In this document: positions 1 through 10,963 of the stretch, piece by piece
Numbering within the stretch: the first letter of the stretch is position 1
How the letters are laid out: every line of letters begins with the position of its first letter
NCBI GenBank assembly: GCA_037954235.1
Contig: JBBMOA010000021.1
Location: 9,094,501-9,158,500 of the forward strand
Length of the DNA stretch: 64,000 nt
DNA from: Aulostomus chinensis
Taxonomy: Eukaryota; Chordata; Actinopteri; Syngnathiformes; Aulostomidae
Direction of reading: 5' to 3'
Translations under genes and position numbers: made by a program
Notes under the pieces: model-generated
Told to the model about the DNA's origin: nothing
Database searches by the model: none
The model's input: the letters and a program-made list of their open reading frames with translations, nothing else

Positions 1-424
1 GTGGTCCTTCTGAGTACAGCTTCTGTTTTTTTTAACGTTTAAATTTGCTCTCAGGCTTAAATAGTGTGGTTTCTACAAATTGTATTCTGAACTACGTTGA
101 CACTTTTGTTTTCCTTTTTCTATTACGGGTCCAATGGCTTGGGACAGGGAAAAAAGCCAAAACTTGGAAAAGAGTTGCCATTTTTGAAGAACTGGTTCCC
201 TAATGCATAAAATACATTAATTCCCACACATATGACATTGGAAGCCCTGCTGTGTTTTAAAATGGTGGTTGCTAAGAAGGGGCTGAATTGAACACTGAAT
301 ATAAAATTCAGTGTATGAACATACATTTGTATTTTCTCAAACATTTTAAAATATAATTATTTCTCAAGACTTAATTATTATTAGGATTACTGCTTTTTTA
401 AAAATATATATATTTTTGTAAAGC

Positions 425-474
425 TTCATGTACCCCCTGGAGTACCTCCACGTACCCCCATTTGAGAACTAGTG
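425..474 (-). mobile_element. hAT-like transposon end, first copy
   Basis: Read on the minus strand, this stretch starts CACTAGTTCTCAAATGGGGG and continues with spaced GTAC/GGGGG motifs. That resembles the CAGTGGTTCTCAAA-type terminal inverted repeats of non-autonomous hAT elements in vertebrates. The matching opposite end and an 8-bp target duplication were not found, so this may be a fossil end inside the macro-unit. It lies about 80 bp before the minisatellite. Confidence 0.35.
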
Positions 475-516
475 AAATAGGCTATCAATACACAACATAT
501 TCCTCCCCCTTCCCCT

Positions 517-1971
517 TTACTTTTGACATTCCCTTAAACAAAATATGCATATGCATGTAACCTTAACTACGGAGAGAGGGTAGACTACCTCAATCCGGAC
601 TGAACCCTGGGGATTATTCTGCCCCAATGATGATGGGTTAGTCGCTACACTATCATGCCAGTTGCATGTAACCTTAACTACGGAGAGAGGGTGGACTACC
701 TCAATCCGGACTGAACCCTGGGGATTATTCTGCCCCAATGACGATGGGTTAGTCGCTACACTATCATGCCAGTTGCATATAACCTTAACTACGGAGAGAG
801 GGTAGACTACCTCAATCCGGACTGAACCCTGGGGATTATTCTGCCCCAATGATGATGGGTTAGTCGCTACACTATCATGCCAGTTGCATGTAACCTTAAC
901 TACGGAGAGAGGGTGGACTTCCTCAATCCGGACTGAACCCTGGGGATTATTCTGCCCCAATGATGATGGGTTAGTCGCTACACTATCATGCCAGTTGCAT
1001 ATAACCTTAACTACGGAGAGAGGGTGGACTACCTCAATCCGGACTGAACCCTGGGGATTATTCTGCCCCAATGACGATGGGTTAGTCGCTACACTATCAT
1101 GCCAGTTGCATGTAACCTTAACTACGGAGAGAGGGTGGACTACCTCAATCCGGACTGAACCCTGGGGATTATTCTGCCCCAATGACGATGGGTTAGTCGC
1201 TACACTATCATGCCAGTTGCATATAACCTTAACTACGGAGAGAGGGTAGACTACCTCAATCCAGACTGAACCCTGGGGATTATTCTGCCCCAATGATGAT
1301 GGGTTAGTCGCTACACTATCATGCCAGTTGCATGTAACCTTAACTACGGAGAGAGGGTGGACTTCCTCAATCCGGACTGAACCCTGGGGATTATTCTGCC
1401 CCAATGACGATGGGTTAGTCGCTACACTATCATGCCAGTTGCATGTAACCTTAACTACGGAGAGAGGGTGGACTACCTCAATCCGGACTGAACCCTGGGG
1501 ATTATTCTGCCCCAATGACGATGGGTTAGTCGCTACACTATCATGCCAGTTGCATGTAACCTTAACTACGGAGAGAGGGTGGACTACCTCAATCCGGACT
1601 GAACCCTGGGGATTATTCTGCCCCAATGATGATGGGTTAGTCGCTACACTATCATGCCAGTTGCATATAACCTTAACTATGGAGAGAGGGTGGACTACCT
1701 CAATCCGGACTGAACCCTGGGGATTATTCTGCCCCAATGATGATGGGTTAGTCGCTACACTATCATGCCAGTTGCATGTAACCTTAACTACGGAGAGAGG
1801 GTGGACTACCTCAATCCGGACTGAACCCTGGGGATTATTCTGCCCCAATGATGATGGGTTAGTCGCTACACTACAATGACAGTTTTTCAGGAGGTCGTCC
1901 GGCCTTGTCATCAGTGCAGGCCTTGGTGAGCCTGGAACAGTGTCGGCTTCTGCAGGTTGCTTCTGCGGCAC
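517..1971 (-). other. Antisense repeat ORF, 484 aa, 12 repeats of 37 aa
   Basis: An open frame runs antisense to gars1 through all twelve minisatellite copies. It has a 33-residue non-repeat N-terminal cap starting MPQKQPAEAD, twelve 37-residue repeats beginning SVATNPSSLGQ, and a short tail. The larger unit at 2738-4747 encodes the same cap, nearly the same tail and 17 repeats. No signal peptide, membrane segment, splice support or known domain is visible. Copy-to-copy changes are mostly amino-acid changing (V/E, H/Y, T/I, C/R), which does not suggest purifying selection. Most likely a by-product of a repeat whose length divides by three. Confidence 0.15.
553..1884. repeat. 111-bp minisatellite, 12 copies
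   Basis: Twelve head-to-tail copies of a 111-bp unit, from the GCATGTAACC motif at 553 to the degenerate last copy ending near 1884. Copies differ at a few recurrent positions: GTGGAC/GTAGAC, TACCTC/TTCCTC, GATGAT/GACGAT and GCATGT/GCATAT. Each unit contains a short stem, TGGGG then nine bases then CCCCA. Because 111 is 37 codons, any frame open in one unit stays open through the array, so long frames here do not by themselves prove a gene. Confidence 0.95.
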
Positions 1972-2645
1972 TTCTGTTGATTGATGTTGTTCCTGAAAGG
2001 AAGTGGATTTCTGTTTGCATGTTGTTGATGATGGTGAAGCAGAGAGGTCTTATACATCCCCTGTAGTTTCAGTCATTGTGGAACTTGATTGGGATCCCAG
2101 AACCCTGATCTCATTCAGAACTGGATTATCAAAGACAGGACGACTGAAGTCTGTGATGGCTGTGCAGGTCATGACTCAGAATTGGTGTGATGTCAGGAGC
2201 TCCAGTGGTGGCTGCTACCATGTGGTCCTTCTGAGTACAGCTTCTGTTTTTTTTAACGTTTAAATTTGCTCTCAGGCTTAAATAGTGGGGTTTCTACAAA
2301 TTGTATTCTGAATTACGTTGACACTTTTGTTTTCCTTTATCTATTACGAGTCCAATGGCTTGGGACAGGGAAAAAAGCCAAAACTTGGAAAAGAGTTGCC
2401 ATTTTTGAAGAACTGGTTCCCTAATGCATAAAATACATTAATTCCCACACATATGACATTGGAAGCCCTGCTGTGTTTTAAAATGGTGGTTGCTAAGAAG
2501 GGGCTGAATTGAACACTGAATATAAAATTCAGTGTATGAACATACATTTGTATTTTCTCAAACATTTTAAAATATAATTATTTCTCAAGACTTAATTATT
2601 ATTAGGATTACTGCTTTTTTAAAAATATATATATTTTTGTAAAGC

Positions 2646-2695
2646 TTCATGTACCCCCTGGAGTACCTCCACGTACCCCCATTTGAGAACTAGTG
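2646..2695 (-). mobile_element. hAT-like transposon end, second copy
   Basis: This is the copy of the hAT-like terminus carried by the second macro-unit, 2221 bp after the first and nearly identical. It was copied with the macro-unit rather than inserted separately. Confidence 0.35.
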
Positions 2696-2737
2696 AAATA
2701 GGCTATCAATACACAACATATTCCTCCCCCTTCCCCT

Positions 2738-4747
2738 TTACTTTTGACATTCCCATAAACAAAGTATGCATATGCATGTAACCTTAACTACGGAGAGAGG
2801 GTGGACTACCTCAATCCGGACTGAACCCTGGGGATTATTCTGCCCCAATGATGATGGGTTAGTCGCTACACTATCATGCCAGTTGCATGTAACCTTAACT
2901 ACGGAGAGAGGGTGGACTACCTCAATCCGGACTGAACCCTGGGGATTATTCTGCCCCAATGATGATGGGTTAGTCGCTACACTATCATGCCAGTTGCATG
3001 TAACCTTAACTACGGAGAGAGGGTGGACTACCTCAATCCGGACTGAACCCTGGCGATTATTCTGCCCCAATGATGATGGGTTAGTCGCTACACTATCATG
3101 CCAGTTGCATGTAACCTTAACTACGGAGAGAGGGTGGACTACCTCAATCCGGACTGAACCCTGGGGATTATTCTGCCCCAATGATGATGGGTTAGTCGCT
3201 ACACTATCATGCCAGTTGCATGTAACCTTAACTACGGAGAGAGGGTGGACTACCTCAATCCGGACTGAACCCTGGGGATTATTCTGCCCCAATGATGATG
3301 GGTTAGTCGCTACACTATCATGCCAGTTGCATATAACCTTAACTACGGAGAGAGGGTGGACTACCTCAATCCGGACTGAACCCTGGGGATTATTCTGCCC
3401 CAATGATGATGGGTTAGTCGCTACACTATCATGCCAGTTGCATATAACCTTAACTACGGAGAGAGGGTGGACTACCTCAATCCGGACTGAACCCTGGGGA
3501 TTATTCTGCCCCAATGATGATGGGTTAGTCGCTACACTATCATGCCAGTTGCATATAACCTTAACTACGGAGAGAGGGTGGACTACCTCAATCCGGACTG
3601 AACCCTGGGGATTATTCTGCCCCAATGATGATGGGTTAGTCGCTACACTATCATGCCAGTTGCATGTAACCTTAACTACGGAGAGAGGGTGGACTACCTC
3701 AATCCGGACTGAACCCTGGGGATTATTCTGCCCCAATGATGATGGGTTAGTCGCTACACTATCATGCCAGTTGCATGTAACCTTAACTACGGAGAGAGGG
3801 TGGACTACCTCAATCCGGACTGAACCCTGGGGATTATTCTGCCCCAATGATGATGGGTTAGTCGCTACACTATCATGCCAGTTGCATGTAACCTTAACTA
3901 CGGAGAGAGGGTGGACTACCTCAATCCGGACTGAACCCTGGGGATTATTCTGCCCCAATGATGATGGGTTAGTCGCTACACTATCATGCCAGTTGCATGT
4001 AACCTTAACTACGGAGAGAGGGTGGACTACCTCAATCCGGACTGAACCCTGGGGATTATTCTGCCCCAATGATGATGGGTTAGTCGCTACACTATCATGC
4101 CAGTTGCATATAACCTTAACTACGGAGAGAGGGTAGACTACCTCAATCCGGACTGAACCCTGGGGATTATTCTGCCCCAATGATGATGGGTTAGTCGCTA
4201 CACTATCATGCCAGTTGCATATAACCTTAACTACGGAGAGAGGGTAGACTACCTCAATCCGGACTGAACCCTGGGGATTATTCTGCCCCAATGATGATGG
4301 GTTAGTCGCTACACTATCATGCCAGTTGCATATAACCTTAACTACGGAGAGAGGGTAGACTACCTCAATCCGGACTGAACCCTGGGGATTATTCTGCCCC
4401 AATGATGATGGGTTAGTCGCTACACTATCATGCCAGTTGCGTGTAACCTTAACTACGGAGAGAGGGTGGACTACCTCAATCCGGACTGAACCCTGGGGAT
4501 TATTCTGCCCCAATGATGATGGGTTAGTCGCTACACTATCATGCCAGTTGCGTGTAACCTTAACTACGGAGAGAGGGTGGACTACCTCAATCCGGACTGA
4601 ACCCTGGGGATTATTCTGCCCCAATGATGATGGGTTAGTCGCTACACTACAATGACAGTTTTTCAGGAGGTCGTCCGGCCTTGTCATCAGTGCAGGCCTT
4701 GGTGAGCCTGGAACAGTGTCGGCTTCTGCAGGTTGCTTCTGCGGCAC
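2738..4747 (-). other. Antisense repeat ORF, 669 aa, 17 repeats of 37 aa
   Basis: The same antisense frame as in the first macro-unit, with an identical 33-residue cap, 17 repeats of 37 residues and a tail differing by a few residues. The plus-strand frame through the same DNA is broken wherever a copy carries GTAGAC (Trp codon to stop), while the antisense frame reads His/Tyr there and stays open. I do not recognise the protein. Coding status is doubtful for the reasons given for the 484-aa copy. Confidence 0.15.
2774..4660. repeat. 111-bp minisatellite, 17 copies
   Basis: Seventeen copies of the same 111-bp unit, in the second macro-unit at the same offset (2221 bp) as the first array. Neighbouring copies carry the same variant: three adjacent GTAGAC copies near 4100-4430 and two adjacent GCGTGT copies near 4440-4560. 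This pattern fits growth by local duplication. One copy has a CTGGCG change near 3052. Confidence 0.95.
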
Positions 4748-5285
4748 TCCTGTTGATTGATGTTGTTCCTGAAAGGAAGTGGATTTCTGTTTGCATGTTG
4801 TTGATGATGGTGAAGCAGAGAGGTCTTATACATCCCCTGTAGTTTCAGTCATTGTGGAACTTGATTGGGATCCCAGAACCCTGACCTCATTCAGAACTGG
4901 GACGTCAAAGACGGGACGACTGAAGTCTGTGATGGCTGTGCAGGTCATGACTCAGAATTGGTGTGATGTCAGGAGCTCCAGTGGTGGCTGCTACCATGTG
5001 GTCCTTCTGAGTACAGCTTCTGTTTTTTTTAACGTTTAAATTTGCTCTCAGGCTTAAATAGTGGGGTTTCTACAAATTGTATTCTGAACTACGTTGACAC
5101 TTTTGTTTTCCTTTTTCTATTACGGGTCCAATGGCTTGGGACAGGGAAAAAAGTCAAAACTTGGAAAAGAGTTGCCATTTTTAAAGAACTGGTTCCCTAA
5201 TGCATAAAATACATTAATTCCCACACATATGACATTGGAAGCCCTGCTGTGTTTTAAAATGGTGGTTGCTAAGAAGCGGCTGAAT

Positions 5286-5659
5286 GAGAATGCAGAGGCT
5301 TATATTGTGTAGTGCAAAAAAGTGGAGCATTGTATTGCATTCTCTGATATGACCACTGGGTGTCGTCAAAGTCAGTATTGTGGATACTAAAGTACAAAAT
5401 CACTGGGCAAAATGTTGCCTACTTGAAATGTTTTCAGCCCTTCATGAAGACTAAACTTCAACTAAGGACACTGCAAATGCGACTGTAGGAATAGTTGGCT
5501 TTTATGCTTTCTTTATCTGCTTCAACTGTAAAAAAGAATCTACATTTTTCTGAAAATGCTCGATGTGAGCCTTTACTCACAGGTTCTTTATCACTGTCAG
5601 CAGAACACATTTATGCTGTTACCCCCTCCTGCTTTATTCCTTAATGCCTTTACACAAAG
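5286..5659. other. Intronic stretch before the first visible gars1 exon
   Basis: Non-repeat intron sequence between the end of the truncated third macro-unit and the acceptor at 5658-5659. No exon or regulatory motif could be supported. Confidence 0.6.
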
Positions 5660-8263
5660 TAGTCAATGTTGTCAAGTTTGAGCCCAACAAAGGAGCCATC
5701 GGAATGGCATTCAAAAAGGAAGCCAAGTTGGTTCTGGAATACCTGGAAGTCTGTGATGAATGTTACATCAGTGAGCAGGAGAAGCGTCTCAATGAAGCTG
5801 GGTAAGTTTGAGCTGGTAACGACAGGAACAAAAAAAGAATTCAGCTCATTTTATTGAACGGGATTTTGTCTGCAGAGAGTTCCAGATCGAGACCGAAGGC
5901 AAAACATTCCGACTGACCGCGGACATGGTCAGTGTGAAGAGGTTCCAGAAAACGTTGCATGGTAAGAGCCTGGTTCAGAGCGGAACGGTTGAGTCTGTGT
6001 GTCATTCTTCAGGGAAAAATATTCATCTCTGTTTCCCCACAGTGGAGGAGATCGTTCCTAATGTGATTGAGCCGTCGTTTGGCATCGGTAGAATCATGTA
6101 CTCCATCTTTGAGCACTCCTTCCACACCCGGCAGGGGGACGAACAGCGGACAGTAAGACAGTTTCAAGAAACAAATCTTTTTTTTACCCCAACTGAGTCA
6201 TAAATATTGACTGCAATTGTGTTTTCTATTAATGAAGATGATTTATTTCCTGTCCAGTATTTCAGTTTTCCTGCCGCAGTAGCTCCTTATAAATGTTCCA
6301 TTCTTCCTTTGAGCCAAAACCAGGAGTTTATGCCATTTGTCCAACAACTATGTGAGTATGCTCCTGACTTTCACATTTCAATACGAAAACATTGAGTATA
6401 AAAGCGAGAAGATGAAACTTTTTGTATTACAGTGTCTATAAAGCTACACTTATGTTAGATATTTGGAGAGTTGCATTGATTCAGATGTTTCCAACGGTGT
6501 TTGCACTCTGAGAAATCTGTACCGCGTGTTTGATTTGGTTTCTTGTCCAACTTGTTCTATCCTCGTGGCCTCTTCAAGTTGCTAACACGTTCAACATGCT
6601 AATAACACTGTTAGAAGGATGGTTTTGACTCCACAATTTAATTTGCCACATATGTAGATTAAGTACTTCTTACTTTACACAATTTAACAATATTCAATAA
6701 TGTTTTCATACCGGTAATTCTCTTCATGGGCTCAAGGTGTGAATGGAGGGCTGAAGGGGTGACACCAGGCTTCTCGTCCTGCTCTGTCACACATAAACAA
6801 CACAGCAGTGCTCTCTTGTGGGAAAAACATGTAACTGCATGTCTAAACGACAATACAAGTGTTTCCATCCATCCATCCATCCATTTTCTACTGCTTATCC
6901 TGTTAGGGGTCGCGGGGGGGGGGGGGGGGGGGGCTGAGAGGCGGGGTTCACCCTAATTTATTCTTTAAAACATCCCCAAACCGAAGGGGGGCCTGAATCA
7001 TCTTGGAAAAAAAACTAAGGAGGTGCAGCAAAAGGTTGCAGTGTCGGTTTAGCAGTGCTTCGGTTTAGCTCTGCTTTTACCATCAAGACCTTCAGCCTGC
7101 ATTCAAATACGAAACAGTCCTGAATGTCTTTCTGCAACATCACATCCAAACAATGAGACAATTTGGTTTTAAATCTCTGCACAGTCGCTGTATGTTACTG
7201 TGGGGATTGATCAAGCCTGAGTCTTGAACTACCAGATAGGGTTTATAGGAAATCGCAATATTTGTTAAAGTCTATAGCTGGAGCCTATCCCAGCAGCCTT
7301 TGGGTGAGAGGCGGGGTTCACCCTGGACGGGTCACCAGTCCATCACAGGACCAACACATAGAGACAAACAACCATTCACACTCACAGCCACACCTACAGT
7401 CAGTTTAGAGTGTCAATCAGCCTCATCCTCTCTTGATGTCTTTGGACTGTGGGAGGAAGCTGGAGTACCAGAGAGAACCCACACAGGAACAGGGAGAACA
7501 TGGAGACTCACACAGACAGATCCCGTGCTGGAGCCGGGGCTTGAACCAGGAACCTTCTTGCTGTGAGGGGACAGTGCTGACCACTGCACCACTGTGCCGC
7601 CCAAAACATGTTTAATAACATAATATTTCATGTGGATTACACTAGCATTGCACGTTAAATAGGACTACAAATAAAACATACTTATTAATTACTTCCACAT
7701 CATTTCCTCCTCTGTGAACATTTTTTCTGCTTGGGGTGCGTCATACATTAGAGTCAGCCATGATCCTCTTTGACAAGGTCAAAGGTCAGGAATCTCAATG
7801 ATTGTATGCGGTTATACGTGTGAAGATGCCCCCTAGTGGCAGAAATGAGATAACATTTTTGTTGTTCTTCCTCTCTCTGTTAAGCTGAGGCGATGACCAA
7901 AAACGGTGTGTCTCATAAGGTGGACGACTCCTCTGGATCCATCGGGAGGCGCTACGCCAGGACAGATGAGGTCGGGGTGGCCTTCGGCATCACCATCGAC
8001 TTTGACACCGTGAACAAGTCGCCTCACACAGCCACCCTGAGGGACCGTGACTCTATGAGGCAGATCAGGGCCGAGGTAGGGCGTTAAATCACATTCCTTC
8101 ACATTCCTCTGTTTTTGTTTGGACAATAATTCACATCATTCTACCGCAGGTCACCGAGTTGCCAGGGCTGATTCGAGACCTGGCTAACAGCAGCTCGACC
8201 TGGGCTGAGGTGGAGTGCAGGTACCCCATCTTTGAAGGACAGGAGACCAGCAAGAAGGACTAA
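5660..8263 (+). CDS. gars1: Glycyl-tRNA synthetase, C-terminal part (six exons)
   Basis: Class II aminoacyl-tRNA synthetase that joins glycine to tRNA-Gly in cytosol and mitochondria. Exons with matching phases: 5660-5801, 5876-5961, 6043-6152, 6258-6351, 7885-8075 and 8150-8263 (stop TAA). They encode about 244 residues and correspond to the last third of the vertebrate enzyme. Class II motif 3 is visible (EPSFGIGRIMYSIFEH), followed by the anticodon-binding domain with conserved KVDDSSGSIGRRYARTDE and DRDSMRQIRAE stretches and the ending FEGQETSKKD. The human protein ends a few residues later. The first codon is split across the upstream intron; the catalytic N-terminal exons and WHEP domain lie left of the window. 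That intron holds the nested minisatellite, and the intron 6352-7884 holds SINE pieces. No break or missing key residue was seen in this part. Confidence 0.97.
6865..7602 (-). mobile_element. Two pieces of a tRNA-headed SINE in a gars1 intron
   Basis: Piece one (6865-6954) has the ATCC-rich tail, then a run of 20 G, then a 20-bp segment that jumps over the usual body sequence. Piece two (7277-7602) has the body and the tRNA-like head, ending GTGCCGCCC. The 20-bp segment is present in both pieces (6935-6954 and 7305-7324), with about 350 bp of mostly unrelated DNA between. The same family is intact at 53539-53887. The two pieces are either a rearranged single insertion or two truncated ones. 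Confidence 0.7.
6914..6933 (+). repeat. G20 homopolymer
   Basis: Twenty consecutive G inside the SINE tail region. Length is likely to vary between individuals and to suffer sequencing error. Confidence 0.9.
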
Positions 8264-8910
8264 CTAAACTGGGAATCCACGACACCAATTAAGATTTAAC
8301 GTGAAGTGAAGTGATTTCCTCAAATATCACTTTAGGTATCTTATATTTTAAATTCAGGAAATTCTTTGTGGATTATTTCTGAGGATAAACATAGGCTTGT
8401 TCAGGGACTGTATCTTCATCAGACATTTATTCTAGTGCATATTTTAATACTCTGTGATTGCTTGACCTTTTTCAATAATACACATGTGCTTCTACAATCT
8501 GGGCTTGAGCTGCGTTGTGTTTTCAGCTGCAGTGTTAATGATGTATTTCACTGTGACGTATCTTTCGACTGTATTGTTTTGCTGCTCAGTTTTCATGGCA
8601 GAATGCGAAGCATGGACGTCTGGCTTCAGCTCTAAATTGCAACAGGCTTAGACCCTCTCCCAAAACAGACCTGGAAGCCGGGATTATGGAAAATAACAAT
8701 GAGAGTACAAGACAGAGGGTACTTAAATTTGAAAATCACAAATAAGAAAAAGAAAGTCATCATTTGCTGCTCAAACCCCATTTAATTCGTCGGGTGACGT
8801 AAAAAAAGAACAATGCAGACAAATGTAAGAGTTTCTTTGGTAGGTTTGCTTTTTTCTTTTTCTTTTTTTTTTAGGGAAGCAGAACATGTCTAAACACTCC
8901 AAGTGATCCT

Positions 8911-8916
8911 AATAAA
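8911..8916 (+). terminator. gars1: Probable gars1 polyadenylation signal
   Basis: AATAAA about 650 bp after the gars1 stop codon, in an AT-rich 3' untranslated stretch. It is the first canonical hexamer on this strand after the stop that I noticed. The actual cleavage site cannot be seen. Confidence 0.5.
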
Positions 8917-10803
8917 CCTAGAATGTTGAGTGCATTGTGGTTGAATCACACTGATTCAACAGCCCTCCTGTGCCGCCCCTTTTTGTCAGTTGTCAAAGTA
9001 TAAATACATCAAGTCACCTTTAACCAGTGGCAGCTCCCTCTCAGGGAGTCAGAGGGACCTGCAGCCCACTGTTCACGTGCAGCAGATATACTTTTTATTT
9101 TTCTTCTTACATTTTTTTTTTTTTTTTGTAAAGTGACATCTGAATTTGCAATCTTCTTCTTCTTCTTTTTTTTTTTTAAACCTTGAAAAGTTTTGTTTCA
9201 CGACGTCTTCGCGCTTCCAACTGCTGCGCTCAAGGTCAGTATCACAACAGGTGCCGCAGAGGACAAACCGCCGGGCATGACAGTGTGGTATTTGTACTGA
9301 GGGCATCTCAGTCAGCCGTGGGAAAAAAGAAAAAGACCATTTTTAAAATTTTGGAAATAAAAATATCAAATAGTTCACTTTTAATCGCGGGTAAGTGGAA
9401 TCCTTCAAAACTTAAAAAACCATAAATGCCTTTGGTCTGTCAGGGAGCACACGAGCGATTCGAACAAACCCAGTGGAGAGAAGCAGTTTAGTTAAAAATA
9501 GCGAGCAGCTGTACTTTGTTGATGTCTTCACTTCTCATCAGTGGAGACTTGCCACGCCACTGTTCTCCTCCTGATACATGCTGAATGTGTCCGGCCAGAT
9601 AAAACTCCTCAGTGATAGATGAAGAAAATCTACAGACGCCGAAGAGGGAGCAGGCTGAAAGATGTGTTCCAGAACAGCTCATATGACAGCCAGCTTGTGC
9701 AGTTTGAATCACCAAAGATATGAATAATTGACTCAAATGCACATTAATTCTTCGTACAAGTTTCGTGTGTTCGACTTGAGTTATTGTATCTCATGTAAAG
9801 TGTGTTTTTCTTTTCACTCCACAAACTTATTAAAAAAAAGTTTCTGTTGCTTTTTTAATTGCCGATTTGCTTTATAAGGCGAAAGAATCTGAGAGCGAGA
9901 GGAGGAGGGTTTTTTCTTTTGTATGTCAAGAGTAAAGCGTGATTGGGTTTATCGTCAAAATTGTGACTTCATTCTCAAAATCTCTGAATATTGTTAGCAA
10001 TATGATAACATAACACAATGACAGTACAAAACATTTATTTTGGCTTTTTTTCTTCAATATTTCCACTCAAAATTCCACGTCGCGTCACTTAATACAGCTT
10101 CCATCGCCTCATTTTCCCCCTCCAGATAAACGATACCAAAAGAACCAGACTTTAAAAAGTGTTCTGCATTAAACTACCTTTGTAAGAATGTGGAAGACAT
10201 TTTCAGTTACAGATGCAAACTTAACATGCTGCCTGCACATGAATGCTAGAAATTATGATCCGACACTGTTAAAGTTTCCCCTTTAATCAAATAAATGATG
10301 CGTCCCAGCGCAATCAGCAGCCAAACCTTCACGATGTCTTAGTGATGACCTTCTCCATAGAAACATAATTGCAGTAAAAAGCAAAGTCCCAGAGAGAGAA
10401 AAGTTAGTGCAGTTGGTTTTCACTCAAGTTCACACATGACCTGAATTAAACAAGACGGACAGGTTGAGAAGTCTATCTTTAGTTAGGGTTGGAACAGATG
10501 TCTATCATTCAATTACTGAAATAGAAAGGTTACACCTTCCTTTCTTCTGTACAGCTGCTGCTGCAGGACAGCGTGCTAATATTTATCATGGTGGCTTAAG
10601 GAGCCCGATGGAGAAGGTCACAATCAGACCTGATAAAAGTTCACGGAGGTGATGATGGTGACCATGTCAAGATAGGTCGCCCTGATCTGGAAATAGGAAG
10701 GCTGCTGCCTCGTGTCACTTTAGAAGTGAAACCTGTTTTACACTCAAAGAGAGGGGTTGTGTGTGTTCAGGTAGCCTCCTGAGCTCTTCCTGTTTCTGTC
10801 GCC
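8917..10803. other. gars1-hhatl intergenic region
   Basis: No coding exon could be supported. It holds T-rich and A-rich runs (9110-9178), and one CAGCTG E-box at 10552-10557, about 250 bp before the hhatl start codon. The hhatl promoter and 5' untranslated region should lie in the last few hundred bases, but no TATA box stands out. Confidence 0.5.
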
Positions 10804-10921
10804 ATGGGGATCAAAGCTGCACTTCCCAAGTATGAGATATATCTGTACAACACGGTGCTGTGTCTGGCCATGCTGTGGGCCACCAGCTGGATTGTGGAGG
10901 TGTCCAGTTGTGAGTATGAGA

Positions 10922-10963
<42 letters not shown>

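Larger units (their letters stand above)
1..5285. repeat. Nested tandem repeat: two macro-units plus a stub
   Basis: The sequence beginning at base 1 recurs at 2222 and again at 4998, where it stays similar until about 5285 and then diverges. The two full periods are 2221 and 2776 bp. They differ by 555 bp, exactly five copies of the 111-bp minisatellite inside each unit. Outside the arrays the units differ only by scattered single-base changes, so the duplication looks recent. The block lies in the gars1 intron before the exon at 5660. The left edge is outside the window, so more units may exist. I do not recognise the unit as a named transposon, although its middle has a hAT-like end. Confidence 0.93.

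Noticed and set aside
884..4655. Sense-strand repeat ORFs (121, 183, 456 and 72 aa)
   Set aside because: They are cut by TAG wherever a copy has GTAGAC and only reflect the repeat length being a multiple of three.
553..4660. Regularly spaced repeats resembling a CRISPR array
   Set aside because: The 111-bp units are contiguous without unique spacers, the host is a vertebrate, and no cas genes are present.
2003..5039. An 86-aa ORF present in both macro-units (2003-2263 and 4779-5039)
   Set aside because: Short, no domain, and the copies are conserved only because the whole macro-unit is a recent duplicate.
7300..7631. ORFs on both strands inside the gars1 intron
   Set aside because: They are translations of the SINE body; the same applies at 53487-53987 and 59978-60163.
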